DNA of 64,000 bases from Algorimicrobium sediminis (GTDB lineage Bacteria; Bacteroidota; Bacteroidia; Flavobacteriales; Flavobacteriaceae). Under the pieces are notes generated by a model that was given only the letters and a program-made list of their open reading frames with translations, was not told where the DNA came from and did no database searches. Each line of letters opens with the position of its first letter. The stretch's first letter is position 1. This document shows positions 17,938-26,704 of this stretch, piece by piece. The translations under genes and the position numbers were made by a program. Location: assembly GCF_042684585.1 (NCBI RefSeq), contig NZ_JBHULS010000002.1, forward strand, positions 434,001 through 498,000. The letters run 5' to 3'.

Positions 17938-19202
17938 GCTGCTTTTTCGTGCGCTTCCAAATCCTTGGTTAAATCTAATTTTCTAAACGATGGGGACACA
18001 ATTCCTGTGGTAAGGGCCGTAATTATTGTCATTGTACCACCAAATACCACCGCGGTAACAGTTCCCATTAATTTAGCAGTAACCCCACTTTCAAAAGCAC
18101 CAAGCTCGTTGGATGAGCCTACAAACATAGAATTTACCGACGCCACACGACCACGCATATGATCGGGTGTTTTAATTTGCAAAATGGTTTGTCTGATAAC
18201 CATAGAAACACCATCGGTAACACCACTAAAAAACAGCGCTAACACCGAAATCCAGAATACAGAGGAAAGCCCGAAGACAATAATACAAACCCCAAAACCA
18301 AATACGGCTGCCAATAATTTCATACCCGCATTTTTGCTAATAGGAATGTAAGCGGTAATTAACATGGTTAAAAAAGCCCCAACCGCAGGTGCTGCACGCA
18401 ACACCCCAAACCCCTCGGAACCAACCTTTAAAATGTCTTGAGCAAAAATAGGCAGCAAGGCTATAGCGCCACCAAATAAAACCGCAATCATATCCAAGGT
18501 TAAAGCACCTAAAATGGCTTTGGTTTTAAATACAAAACTCAATCCTTCCTTTAAGCTTTGCATAACAGGTTCCCCTATTTTAGGATTTAAAATTGGTTTC
18601 TTCTTAATTTGTGTTAGCGTAATTAATGCAAAAATAACAAGTCCGAACACAAAGCAAAGCGACCAATGCACACCAATAACACTAATTAAAACACCAGCCG
18701 TTGCAGGCCCTAAAACAGAAGCCATTTGCCAGGTAGAACTGCTCCATGTCGCTGCATTTGGATATATTTTTTTTGGAACAATTAAGGCAACCAATGAAAA
18801 GATAGTGGGACCAAAAAATGCCCGCAAAAACCCGCCAAAAAACACCAAAGCATAAATAGCATATAAAATGGTGTTGGTAGACCAATTAGCTACAATTTTT
18901 GGCCAAGTTAGTAAAAACAAGCCCAAACTAATTAAGGAAAATAAGGCTAAACAAACAGCCAACAAATTGCGTTTTTCACGTTGGTCCACAATATGACCCG
19001 CAAATAAAGCCATAGTAAGCGCAGGAATAATTTCCATTAAGCCAATAATACCAAGCGATAACGGATCTTTAGTTATACTGTACACCTGCCATTCAATAAT
19101 AATAAATTGCATAGACCATGCAAATACTAAAGCGAAACGAAGTGTTAAAAAAATATTGAATTCTTTAATACGCAAGGCTGCGTATGGATCTTTTTTTGCC
19201 AT
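17934..19202 (-). CDS. MFS transporter
   Basis: A 422-residue, 12-helix major facilitator. It resembles the MFS_3 (enterobactin-exporter-like) group: FALVFAWSMQFIIIEWQVY, the loop-2/3 signature GHIVDQREKRNLLAV, FLRAFFGPTIFSLVALIVP with NAATWSSSTWQMASVLGPA, and RQTILQIKTPDHMRGRVASV in the central loop. The substrate is unknown. The start is ATG 19202 (MAKKDPYAALRIKEF); the in-frame start at 19247 is rejected because the promoter box 19245-19252 overlaps it. Confidence 0.88.
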   Translation of the reverse strand: MAKKDPYAALRIKEFNIFLTLRFALVFAWSMQFIIIEWQVYSITKDPLSLGIIGLMEIIPALTMALFAGHIVDQREKRNLLAVCLALFSLISLGLFLLTWPKIVANWSTNTILYAIYALVFFGGFLRAFFGPTIFSLVALIVPKKIYPNAATWSSSTWQMASVLGPATAGVLISVIGVHWSLCFVFGLVIFALITLTQIKKKPILNPKIGEPVMQSLKEGLSFVFKTKAILGALTLDMIAVLFGGAIALLPIFAQDILKVGSEGFGVLRAAPAVGAFLTMLITAYIPISKNAGMKLLAAVFGFGVCIIVFGLSSVFWISVLALFFSGVTDGVSMVIRQTILQIKTPDHMRGRVASVNSMFVGSSNELGAFESGVTAKLMGTVTAVVFGGTMTIITALTTGIVSPSFRKLDLTKDLEAHEKAA

Positions 19203-19244
19203 AGTTACACGTTCATAGTTGGTACAAATACCATTACTATTTTG

Positions 19245-19252
19245 CAAAAGTA
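19245..19252 (-). promoter_or_regulatory. Minus-10-like box of the MFS gene
   Basis: TACTTTTG on the minus strand, 42 bases before ATG 19202. Confidence 0.5.
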
Positions 19253-19286
19253 TTGAAAACTAAAATAACAGTATTAGAACCGTTAA

Positions 19287-20387
19287 TTATTTTAGAAGTT
19301 TAAATTCTACCCGACGGTTTAATGCCCGATTTTCTTCCGAAGTATTATCAACAATAGGTTTTGAACTACCATAACCAAACCATTGAATTCTGGAAGCTTC
19401 CAAACCACTTTTTATTAAATAATCTGAAACTACTTTTGCTCGTTTTTCAGATAGTTTTTTATTATGTAATTCCATTCCTACAGGATCTGTATGCCCATAA
19501 ATTTCAACGTTAAGATGATTTCCTTTTAAATGGAGATAAAGTTTATCTAATTCTTCAACCGATTCCTCCAATAAATTAGCCTTATCAAATTCGAAAAGGA
19601 CATTTTTAAAAGTATATAGTGTATTCGTTTCATAGGTGTTTTTTATTAATTCAATTGAAATAGCATCAATATAATAATAGGTAAACGGATATTTAAATTC
19701 AGGTTTTTCTTGGTTGATAGCTGTCTCTTGGTTCGCTTTAAAATTTCCTATTGTAAAAAACTGTTCGTAACCTGTTGCTTGATAAGTAAAAGTAACCTGC
19801 ATCCATTCCTTTGTATCATTATAAAAAGGAATTAACGTATCTTTTTGAATTAGGTTGTTTTGGATTTTCAATGCTTCTGGATTAATAAATTTCTTTGAAA
19901 GGTTACCAAACTTTTGATTACTTCCCTCCGGACTATTTAAAATTGATGCACTTTTGGTTGAAGCACCAATGCGTTCGTCAGTAAATAAAACAGCCATGTT
20001 TTTAATTGAAAACGATGATTTTTCGGCTAAACTGATATAAAATTGAATTGTGTAGGTTTCATTTGCCTGTAGTTTCTCCTTCAATTCGCCTTGAATATAT
20101 TCGCGGTAATCATCTTCAGCATAGCAGTACATTCCAGCATACGCATCACCTAAAAATGGTGTTTGCTCACCATTATAATTTTGGTTTGTTTCATTTGTAT
20201 TACCACAGGCTCTAAAAAAATCTGTAGAACCATGATTTGGGCAAGACCAATAATTTACATTACTATTGAACATGCCTAATTTCCAAGGACATTTTTCAAA
20301 ATCTTCAAAACTTGGATTTTTTACTAAATTTTGAGACACTGCTAATTGAAAAGTTAGTAGTAATAAAAAGAATAAAAATTTAGTCAT
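19287..20387 (-). CDS. OmpA-domain protein with N-terminal lectin-like domain
   Basis: A 366-residue envelope protein. A signal peptide (MTKFLFFLLLLTFQLAVS) is followed by NLVKNPSFEDF, WSCPNHGSTDFFRACG and GDAYAGMYCYA, the opening of a jelly-roll, carbohydrate-binding-like domain at about 20-245. The C-terminal 115 residues are an OmpA domain (VLFEFDKANLLEESVEELD, VEIYGHTDPVG, LSEKRAKVVSDYL, ALNRRVEFKLLK). It should bind peptidoglycan through OmpA and an unknown ligand through the jelly-roll. No barrel is present, so it is periplasmic or surface-tethered rather than a porin. It lies 29 bases downstream of recJ and may be cotranscribed with it. Confidence 0.85.
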   Translation of the reverse strand: MTKFLFFLLLLTFQLAVSQNLVKNPSFEDFEKCPWKLGMFNSNVNYWSCPNHGSTDFFRACGNTNETNQNYNGEQTPFLGDAYAGMYCYAEDDYREYIQGELKEKLQANETYTIQFYISLAEKSSFSIKNMAVLFTDERIGASTKSASILNSPEGSNQKFGNLSKKFINPEALKIQNNLIQKDTLIPFYNDTKEWMQVTFTYQATGYEQFFTIGNFKANQETAINQEKPEFKYPFTYYYIDAISIELIKNTYETNTLYTFKNVLFEFDKANLLEESVEELDKLYLHLKGNHLNVEIYGHTDPVGMELHNKKLSEKRAKVVSDYLIKSGLEASRIQWFGYGSSKPIVDNTSEENRALNRRVEFKLLK

Positions 20388-20416
20388 ATCAAATGAACGA
20401 AAATAAGCAAGTAATA

Positions 20417-22108
20417 TTATTTAATATCCCGTAATTTCAATTGCAAGGACACCTGATTATTCCAGTGATTTTCGTCTATAGAGTAGACAGCAGAAAAGGG
20501 TTTTTTATGGCTAATTAAGTCCAATTTATCGCCTAAACCAAAGCCTATACATACCAATTTTCGGGTGCGTTCTGGATTGGTAACTGTAACCCGTAAATGG
20601 TTTTCGTCCGCGCCTACACACTTACCATAGCCGGTGTCTTGAAGATTAGCTGTCATAAAAATAGGCGACATATTACCAGGACCAAAGGGCGCAAATTGTT
20701 TTAAAATACGGTAAAATTTTGGTGTCACATCCGTTAATTCTATTTGTGCATCAATTTTAAGTTCGGGTGTTAGCAGGGTTTTATCTATTGTTTTTGAAAC
20801 CACATCCTCAAAAGCCTGTTTAAACGCCTCGTAATTTTCGGATTTTATTGTTAAGCCTGCTGCGTATTTATGACCTCCAAATTGTTCAATATGATCTGCA
20901 CAGGCTTCCAAAGCATTGTACACATCAAAACCACTTACGGAACGTGCTGATGCTGCCAACCTATCACCACTTTTGGTAAACACCAAAGTTGGCCTGTAGT
21001 AGGTTTCTATTAACCGAGACGCTACAATACCAATAACACCTTTGTGCCAGGCTTCGTGATATACAACGGTTGTAAAACCGTCCTGTTCCTTGTTGGTTTC
21101 TATTTGCTGTAACGCCTCAAGCGTAATTTGTTTATCGGTTTCTTTTCTATCGGCATTAAAAAACTCGATTTCTTCGGCATAGGTTTTTGCCAATTCCGGA
21201 TTGGTTTCCGTTAATAACGTCACCGCATAATTGCCATGTTTCATGCGTCCAGCGGCATTAATGCGCGGCGCCACAATAAACACCACATCTGTAATGGTTA
21301 AATGCTCCTTTTTTACTTCAGCAATAATAGCTTGAATACCTGGCCTGGGATTGCTATTTATAACATCCAAACCTAATGAAGCGAGTGCGCGATTTTCGCC
21401 GGTTATAGGTACAATATCCGCGCCAATGGCCGTTGCTACTAAATCCAGGTATTCGGTTAAATCAGAAGCTGTTTGACCCTGTTTGGATGCCAAAGCTTGA
21501 ATAAGTTTAAACCCAACACCGCAGCCACATAATTCCTTATATGGATACGCACAATCGTCTCGTTTAGGGTCTAAAATAGCAACAGCTTTTGGTAATTCTG
21601 CTCCTGGTCTGTGATGATCACAAATTACAAAATCGATGCCTTTTTTGTTGGCATAAGCCACTTTATCAATAGCTTTTACGCCACAATCTAAAGCAATTAT
21701 TAGCGAAAACCCATTGTCTTCTGCAAAATCGATACCTTTAAAAGATACACCATACCCTTCATCATAGCGATCCGGGATATAGGTAGCAACAAATTCGGTT
21801 CGGGTTTTTAAATAGGAACTCATTAAGGCTACAGATGTGGTGCCATCCACATCATAATCGCCATAAACCATAATATTTTCGCCAGTTTCTATTGCTTTTT
21901 CAATTCGCGAAACCGCTACATCCATATCTTTCATTAAAAATGGATTGTGTAAATCTTTTAAACTTGGCCTGAAAAATGTTTTGGCAGCATCATAGGTTTC
22001 AATACCACGTTGCAATAATAATGATGCAACAAGGGGTTCCACCTTAAGTGCTTTTTGCAAAGCAGCTACTTTTTTAGATTCCGGTTTTGGTTTAATGGTC
22101 CAGCGCAT
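20417..22108 (-). CDS. recJ: Single-stranded-DNA-specific exonuclease RecJ
   Basis: A 563-residue DHH-family 5'-3' exonuclease of recombinational and mismatch repair. Motif I is VYGDYDVDGTTSVAL at about 80, with IALDCGVKA and the DHH motif in VICDHHRPG at about 160. The DHHA1 region has RSVSGFDVYNALEAC and the FGGHKYAAGLT glycine motif at about 405-420, and a C-terminal OB-like domain follows. Length is normal and all metal-binding acidic residues are visible. The ATG lies 118 bases from the osmC remnant. Confidence 0.93.
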   Translation of the reverse strand: MRWTIKPKPESKKVAALQKALKVEPLVASLLLQRGIETYDAAKTFFRPSLKDLHNPFLMKDMDVAVSRIEKAIETGENIMVYGDYDVDGTTSVALMSSYLKTRTEFVATYIPDRYDEGYGVSFKGIDFAEDNGFSLIIALDCGVKAIDKVAYANKKGIDFVICDHHRPGAELPKAVAILDPKRDDCAYPYKELCGCGVGFKLIQALASKQGQTASDLTEYLDLVATAIGADIVPITGENRALASLGLDVINSNPRPGIQAIIAEVKKEHLTITDVVFIVAPRINAAGRMKHGNYAVTLLTETNPELAKTYAEEIEFFNADRKETDKQITLEALQQIETNKEQDGFTTVVYHEAWHKGVIGIVASRLIETYYRPTLVFTKSGDRLAASARSVSGFDVYNALEACADHIEQFGGHKYAAGLTIKSENYEAFKQAFEDVVSKTIDKTLLTPELKIDAQIELTDVTPKFYRILKQFAPFGPGNMSPIFMTANLQDTGYGKCVGADENHLRVTVTNPERTRKLVCIGFGLGDKLDLISHKKPFSAVYSIDENHWNNQVSLQLKLRDIK

Positions 22109-22225
22109 GGCTTTTTTTTATTATAGTTTTACCGATTAGATTATCATCATTAAAAAACAGTATCAAAGAAGATTCTTCGCTTTCTGCCTAACGGCAGACA
22201 GGTGCTCTGAAAGGCAAAAGGAAAA
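22109..22225. other. recJ upstream region
   Basis: First part of a 320-base stretch without an intact gene between recJ and the secreted propeller gene. It holds the recJ 5' flank and a short TCTGCC/GGCAGA palindrome; the rest of the stretch is an osmC remnant and a terminator, listed separately. No TAnnTTTG box was found for recJ. Confidence 0.6.
22183..22198. repeat. Short palindrome TCTGCC-TAAC-GGCAGA
   Basis: Perfect six-base-pair inverted repeat with a four-base loop, a few bases before the osmC remnant. It resembles dispersed flavobacterial palindromes. Confidence 0.45.
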
Positions 22226-22341
22226 CTACTTATCATGATAATGAATACACGTTTTTACAGTGGCGAGTTTTCGAAACATTTCCATAACGCCACAGTATTT
22301 TTCGATGGATAAATCGGCTGCCTTTTTTAATTTTACCTCTT
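22226..22341 (-). pseudogene. Remnant of an osmC 3' end
   Basis: On the minus strand this encodes KKAADLSIEKYCGVMEMF and then RKLATVKTCIHYHDK before TAG, almost the same as the end of the intact OsmC-family gene at 24335-24763 (KKAVDLSIEKYCGVMEMF, RKFATVKTSIHYHDK). By eye I count 6 mismatches in 97 aligned bases. An extra T at 22323-22328 shifts the frame, and homology stops near 22335, so no full gene is present. The secreted propeller gene lies between the two copies. It is a duplicated fragment, not an active gene. Confidence 0.85.
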
Positions 22342-22345
22342 AAAA

Positions 22346-22390
22346 GTTAAAAACCTAAAGGTATAAATTTTCGTTTATATCTTTAGGTTT
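22346..22390 (-). terminator. Terminator of the 613-residue secreted protein gene
   Basis: Hairpin AAACCTAAAG-(A)-TATAAA / TTTATA-(C)-CTTTAGGTTT on the minus strand, followed by a T-rich run, 38 bases past the stop. Confidence 0.75.
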
Positions 22391-22428
22391 TATGCAAGTA
22401 AGAGATTATGGGTTGAAATAAAACAACC

Positions 22429-24270
22429 TTACTCAATGATTATTTTATCTGTAAATAACTGATTGTTATAAGATAGAGAAATGACATATAATCCCGAAGA
22501 AAGACCAGACACATCAACTTCTTGATTGGTTGCAAAAGGTTTAAGCATGGTGGTAAGCACCTCTTGACCTAACATGTTATACATTTTAAAGGAAATTTGA
22601 TGGGATTGCATATTGCTAGTTGCGCTAATTTGTAAAACGGTATTTGCTGGGTTGGGATATATGGAAAAAGGAGAAAACACTTCTTCTGGCACACTTAAAT
22701 TACTTGGTGAAAATTTATTGATATACCCTTGCGTTCCAACTAACAATTCACTTCCTAGTGTATCTATATTTTCCGCACTAGACGTTCTTCCAAGTATATA
22801 AAAAGCATCCTGAAAAGGAAAGACCCAAGGAATGGTTTCGTTTTCTTCACCACCAAAAAAAGTACCCCATTCGCGTTCGCCTTCGGTAGAGAACTTCATA
22901 ATAAAGGCATCCTTCTGTCCGTACAAGGTATTTCCATAAAGCGTTTCCATAAAAGCACCTTCAGTGGCAATATCCACATACATACTTGTTTGCCCTGTAA
23001 AATACACACCATCTTTTGCAGAGAAGACCGATTTTATTCTACTAACATTGCTAACACTACTTCCACAACTAATCGTAGTGTTTTCATAAGCTTCTTCTAC
23101 CCAATCCAGTGTATAGGTAGCCCAATCTATCTCTCCAGAATAGTTTATTTTTGCCAAGAACCCATCGCCACAACCATTTGTTTCTTTGTAAGCCCCTGGC
23201 GTAGCCAAACCGGAAGTGTCGCCACCAGTACTACCTGCAGACAACCCTGCTATATACAGCCCCGTATTATCTAGTGCCAAAGTGGACATCCCGACGAATT
23301 CTACTCCGGAGCTTCCCACAATGCGACTCCACAGCCGTGTGCTCCCATCAAATGAAAAGCGCGATACATAAACATCGTTAGAATTAGCATAGGAAAACTC
23401 ATAGGTATCAAAGGAATCAAAATAGGTATTGGGCACATAGGGAGAAGTAGGATAATCAATTCTGGCACCAACCACATATACACCTTTATAATCTGCAGCT
23501 ATTGCTTTAATTTTAGAACTGTTTATCCCATAATAACTGGTCCACTCACGGTTTCCAGAAGACGAAAAAGCGCTTATGTAGCTTGAGTTACCAAGCATAT
23601 CAGGTTGAAAAGCACCCGGGGTAGCTATATTATCGCTACTAGAACAATGAGTACAATCTCCTGAAAACATAAAAATAGTATTGGTCTCATTGTTTATGGC
23701 TACGCCTGCTGTAATATATTGCGGGTTCACAAAATCTTGATGAAAGTTATATGGTTCTTGATCATCAGGGCGGGTACTAGCATTATAAAAATGCGTACCC
23801 CAAAGTTGGCTACCATCGGCAGCAAACTTGGCTATAAAGGCACCACCACCTCTATCGGTAGGTTGCTCTTGAAAGGCGCCGGGTGTTGCAATGCCTGTAG
23901 CAGAATAGGTAATACCTACTACTACAACATGATCATTGCTGTCTATAGCAATGCCTTCAATAACATCAAAATCTTCACCTCCAAAATAGGTTGCCCACAA
24001 ATTGTCACCTTCGGGACTGTGCTTGATAATAAAGCCATCTCCCTGTCCGCCTCCGTAATTGGATTGGTGCGAAGCTGCAGTTGCAGGAAACACATCTGTA
24101 TCTGTTACAAAACCTACGGAATAAATATTCCCTTCACTGTCCATAGCATGACCTCGGACATAAGCCGTATTTCCGGTATACGTACCCCATTCCCGTTCAA
24201 AAGGAAAGGTTTGGCACATTCCATTATAGAACATGCCAAACAAAAGTAAAAATGTGACGAGTGGTTTCAT
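22429..24270 (-). CDS. Type IX-secreted SBBP-type beta-propeller protein
   Basis: A 613-residue secreted protein. The signal peptide (MKPLVTFLLLFGMFYNGMC/Q) is followed by repeated blades of the SBBP type: WGTYTGNTAYVRGHAMDSEG, NIYSVGFV, WATYFGGEDFDVIEGIAID, GAFIAKFAADGSQLWGTHF, FLAKINYSGEIDWATYT, FIMKFSTEGEREWGTFFGG. The last 80 residues are a type A Por sorting domain (IYPNPANTVLQIS, MYNMLGQEVL, SGLYVISLSY, DKIIIE). It should leave the cell by T9SS. The gene sits between an intact osmC and a copy of the osmC 3' end, so its neighbourhood was rearranged. Function unknown. Confidence 0.88.
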   Translation of the reverse strand: MKPLVTFLLLFGMFYNGMCQTFPFEREWGTYTGNTAYVRGHAMDSEGNIYSVGFVTDTDVFPATAASHQSNYGGGQGDGFIIKHSPEGDNLWATYFGGEDFDVIEGIAIDSNDHVVVVGITYSATGIATPGAFQEQPTDRGGGAFIAKFAADGSQLWGTHFYNASTRPDDQEPYNFHQDFVNPQYITAGVAINNETNTIFMFSGDCTHCSSSDNIATPGAFQPDMLGNSSYISAFSSSGNREWTSYYGINSSKIKAIAADYKGVYVVGARIDYPTSPYVPNTYFDSFDTYEFSYANSNDVYVSRFSFDGSTRLWSRIVGSSGVEFVGMSTLALDNTGLYIAGLSAGSTGGDTSGLATPGAYKETNGCGDGFLAKINYSGEIDWATYTLDWVEEAYENTTISCGSSVSNVSRIKSVFSAKDGVYFTGQTSMYVDIATEGAFMETLYGNTLYGQKDAFIMKFSTEGEREWGTFFGGEENETIPWVFPFQDAFYILGRTSSAENIDTLGSELLVGTQGYINKFSPSNLSVPEEVFSPFSIYPNPANTVLQISATSNMQSHQISFKMYNMLGQEVLTTMLKPFATNQEVDVSGLSSGLYVISLSYNNQLFTDKIIIE

Positions 24271-24334
24271 AATAAATTTGGGTTTAATTAAGTACTAATT
24301 ATATGAAAAATAAAATTTCTTATGCCAAAATAAA

Positions 24335-24763
24335 CTACTTATCATGATAATGAATACTCGTTTTTACAGTTGCGAATTTTCGAAACATTTCCATAACACC
24401 ACAGTATTTTTCGATGGATAAATCGACCGCCTTTTTAATTTTATTTTCATCTAAATTATCCCCATAAAAATGATATTCCACTGTAACCGTGTGGTAATAT
24501 TTAGGATGTTCTTGGGTTAGTTCGCCATAGGTATCCATTCGGAAATCGGAGATTTGTACCTTCATTTTATCTAAAACAGACACCACATCCAATCCTGAAC
24601 AACCAGCTAAAGCCGAAAGCATCATGGCTTTTGGTGAAAGCCCGGAACTATGCCCACCATTTTCATGGCTGGCATCCATTACAACCGTTTTCCCATTTGG
24701 GTTATCCGATTCAAATTGCATGTTTCCTTTCCAGTGTGTGGTTACTTTATTTGTAGTTCCCAT
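24335..24763 (-). CDS. OsmC-family peroxiredoxin-like protein
   Basis: A 142-residue OsmC/Ohr-fold protein; family members reduce organic peroxides or act as redox proteins in the cytosol. The first redox Cys lies in ALAGCSGLDVVSVLDKM (about residue 55) and the second in SIEKYCGVMEMF (about 117), so both are present. The N-terminus has QFESDNPNGKTVVMDAS. It belongs to the YhfA-like subgroup rather than Ohr, judging by GGHSSGLSPKAMMLSALAGC. It starts 12 bases after the M28 peptidase stop, so the two form an operon. Its 3' end was duplicated at 22226-22341. Confidence 0.85.
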   Translation of the reverse strand: MGTTNKVTTHWKGNMQFESDNPNGKTVVMDASHENGGHSSGLSPKAMMLSALAGCSGLDVVSVLDKMKVQISDFRMDTYGELTQEHPKYYHTVTVEYHFYGDNLDENKIKKAVDLSIEKYCGVMEMFRKFATVKTSIHYHDK

Positions 24764-24775
24764 AAGTACCTATTT

Positions 24776-26503
24776 TTAGTTTGTTAATTCGCGTCGTATA
24801 TTTGCAGCTTTGTTTTTAATGGTTGTTTGTGCGCTGTTTACGGTTTCTTTCAAGCTATTTTCATCAGAAACCATATCGATGGTTGTTCCAATAGCTTTTA
24901 CATACCAATCTTCCCACGCTTTAATAATTTCCATTTGTTCAGCTAATTTATCTCCTTTCTTAAGGGCTATTCTTCCTTGTTTCAATTCTTCATTCAATCT
25001 GGAAATAGCTGCTTTTTCTGTCGCTTCTATTATCATTTTAGCAGTTGTGGTATTGGCATTTAACAGCGTATAAGCCGATAATAAAGATGCTGTTCCAACA
25101 TTTTTAAGCGTTTCTTTAGATACTTTATCCAAGCGGTCGTTATCCGTATGATAAAACTGATCGGTAAAATGCCAAAATAAGACACTTGGAATATTACTTC
25201 GTAAAAAAGGTACGTGGTCGCTTCCGCCTTCAAACGGGTTGGTGTTTACCTCCCAATTGGCACGTTTAGCTTGTGCTTGAAACTGCCCAATAACAAAGTC
25301 GTTTAAATAATGTGGTGTCATTTGATCTAAACTCATTTTGTTGCCGCCCCATTCCGAATGTTTATCATTACCACGTGTCCAGATAGCACTAGGATCTGGC
25401 ATTTTTTCAATTAAAAACGAGCCGCCTGTAATGGCTGTATTTTCGCCAACCATATCCAAACTAATGCCCCATTTTATATTTTCTGCACGTGTTTTATCTT
25501 CTTGAACATAACGCCCTGTACTTACTATTTCGTCGCCCCAAAGAAAGGTAAGTGTTCTGGCAGGGTTCCAGATGTTTTCATTTAATAATTTTGCCGAAAG
25601 TGCGGCCATTTCTAGTGCCACGCCAACACCTGTTGCATTATCATTAGCACCTGGCTCTTGTACATGGGCACTAAAAACCAATCGCTCGTTGGGCATTTTA
25701 TTTCCTTTAATATCGGCAACAATAGTAAGCTCCTCCGATTCGTAAATGTTGGTATCTATCTGCACATTTAGGGTAACTGGTCCTTTTAAAAGCGCCTTTT
25801 TTAAACGCTCTTTAGCCTGATAGGATAAGGCAACAGCCCAAGCTTGTTGTTTGGCATTTAAAGGAATAGAGCGAAACTGAATAGAGGTTATATTTTTTTG
25901 AGGTTGTAAATAAGATGGATTGTCGTAAGTTATTAAACCAATAGCGCCTCCTTTAACAATGGCGTCATTAAATATGCGCGACGGACTTGTTTCTGCAAAG
26001 ACTATTTTACCTTTTAGATCTAGTTTTTTTAATTCGCGAACATCTTTTACATAAACTACCGAAGCTGTTACGCCTTCTTTTGGTGTGCTATACGAGTTTA
26101 TAGCCACCATATTCCTGTTAGTTTTAAACTCTAAAAGTGGTGCCTCTTTATTACTGAAGGATACACGGGCATTAACAGGTTCCCATGTGGGTGCTTTAAG
26201 TTCGCGTTTTTCAATGCGGTAGGTAAGGCGGCTGTTTGGTGCTGCTTTTTCTTCTGGAACAAAACCAGCGTTTTCTAACTGATTGGCTATAAAGTAGATG
26301 CTCTCATTAAAACCGGTATTACCAACAACACGCCAGTATTTTTCGACAAATGCGGTGGTTTCGTAAGATAATTCGCCTGTGAAATTATCTATAACAGTTT
26401 GCTCTAAATGGTCCTTGGTAACTCGCTTTTTTATAGCTTGGCCATGAAACAGGTTTGTAAAAGCCATACTAGCAATAAGAAGCAAAATATAATTTTTAAT
26501 CAT
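24776..26503 (-). CDS. M28-family zinc aminopeptidase, secreted
   Basis: A 575-residue exported peptidase with a signal peptide (MIKNYILLLIASMAFTNLFHG). A PA-like insert (LKKLDLKGKIVFAETSPS, GAIGLITYDNPS) is at about 130-215. The M28 zinc ligands appear in order: FSAHVQEPGANDNATGVG (His, Asp), WGDEIVSTG (Glu pair), ISLDMVGENT (Asp), GGSDHVPFLRSNIPSVL and FYHTDNDRLDKVS (His). The catalytic site is therefore complete. The product probably trims peptides in the periplasm or outside. It is the first gene of a pair with the OsmC gene. The C-terminal 90 residues are helical (IEATEKAAISRLNEELKQG). Confidence 0.88.
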   Translation of the reverse strand: MIKNYILLLIASMAFTNLFHGQAIKKRVTKDHLEQTVIDNFTGELSYETTAFVEKYWRVVGNTGFNESIYFIANQLENAGFVPEEKAAPNSRLTYRIEKRELKAPTWEPVNARVSFSNKEAPLLEFKTNRNMVAINSYSTPKEGVTASVVYVKDVRELKKLDLKGKIVFAETSPSRIFNDAIVKGGAIGLITYDNPSYLQPQKNITSIQFRSIPLNAKQQAWAVALSYQAKERLKKALLKGPVTLNVQIDTNIYESEELTIVADIKGNKMPNERLVFSAHVQEPGANDNATGVGVALEMAALSAKLLNENIWNPARTLTFLWGDEIVSTGRYVQEDKTRAENIKWGISLDMVGENTAITGGSFLIEKMPDPSAIWTRGNDKHSEWGGNKMSLDQMTPHYLNDFVIGQFQAQAKRANWEVNTNPFEGGSDHVPFLRSNIPSVLFWHFTDQFYHTDNDRLDKVSKETLKNVGTASLLSAYTLLNANTTTAKMIIEATEKAAISRLNEELKQGRIALKKGDKLAEQMEIIKAWEDWYVKAIGTTIDMVSDENSLKETVNSAQTTIKNKAANIRRELTN

Positions 26504-26606
26504 GATACCAGATTTTAGTGTTACTAAATATATAGTTTTTTATTTATAGGCGGCAGGAGGTTTTTGTGAAAAATAAACAACTAAAGCCCAGGTTATAAAC
26601 ACCCAA

Positions 26607-26665
26607 ACCTGTTAATTATGATAACTACCTTTAAATTAACACCAAGTTGCTACCTGTTAATTATG
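26607..26665. repeat. 14-base direct repeat pair
   Basis: ACCTGTTAATTATG occurs at 26607-26620 and 26652-26665, 45 bases apart, in the 201-base gap between the M28 peptidase and rsmI. Nothing else was seen there. Confidence 0.5.
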
Positions 26666-26704
26666 TCTGTATAGCCCTCCATTTTATTGTTTGCAAACTA
26701 GCGG

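Noticed and set aside
26607..26665. Possible CRISPR-like or operator array
   Set aside because: Only two copies of a 14-base repeat, with unrelated flanks and no cas gene.
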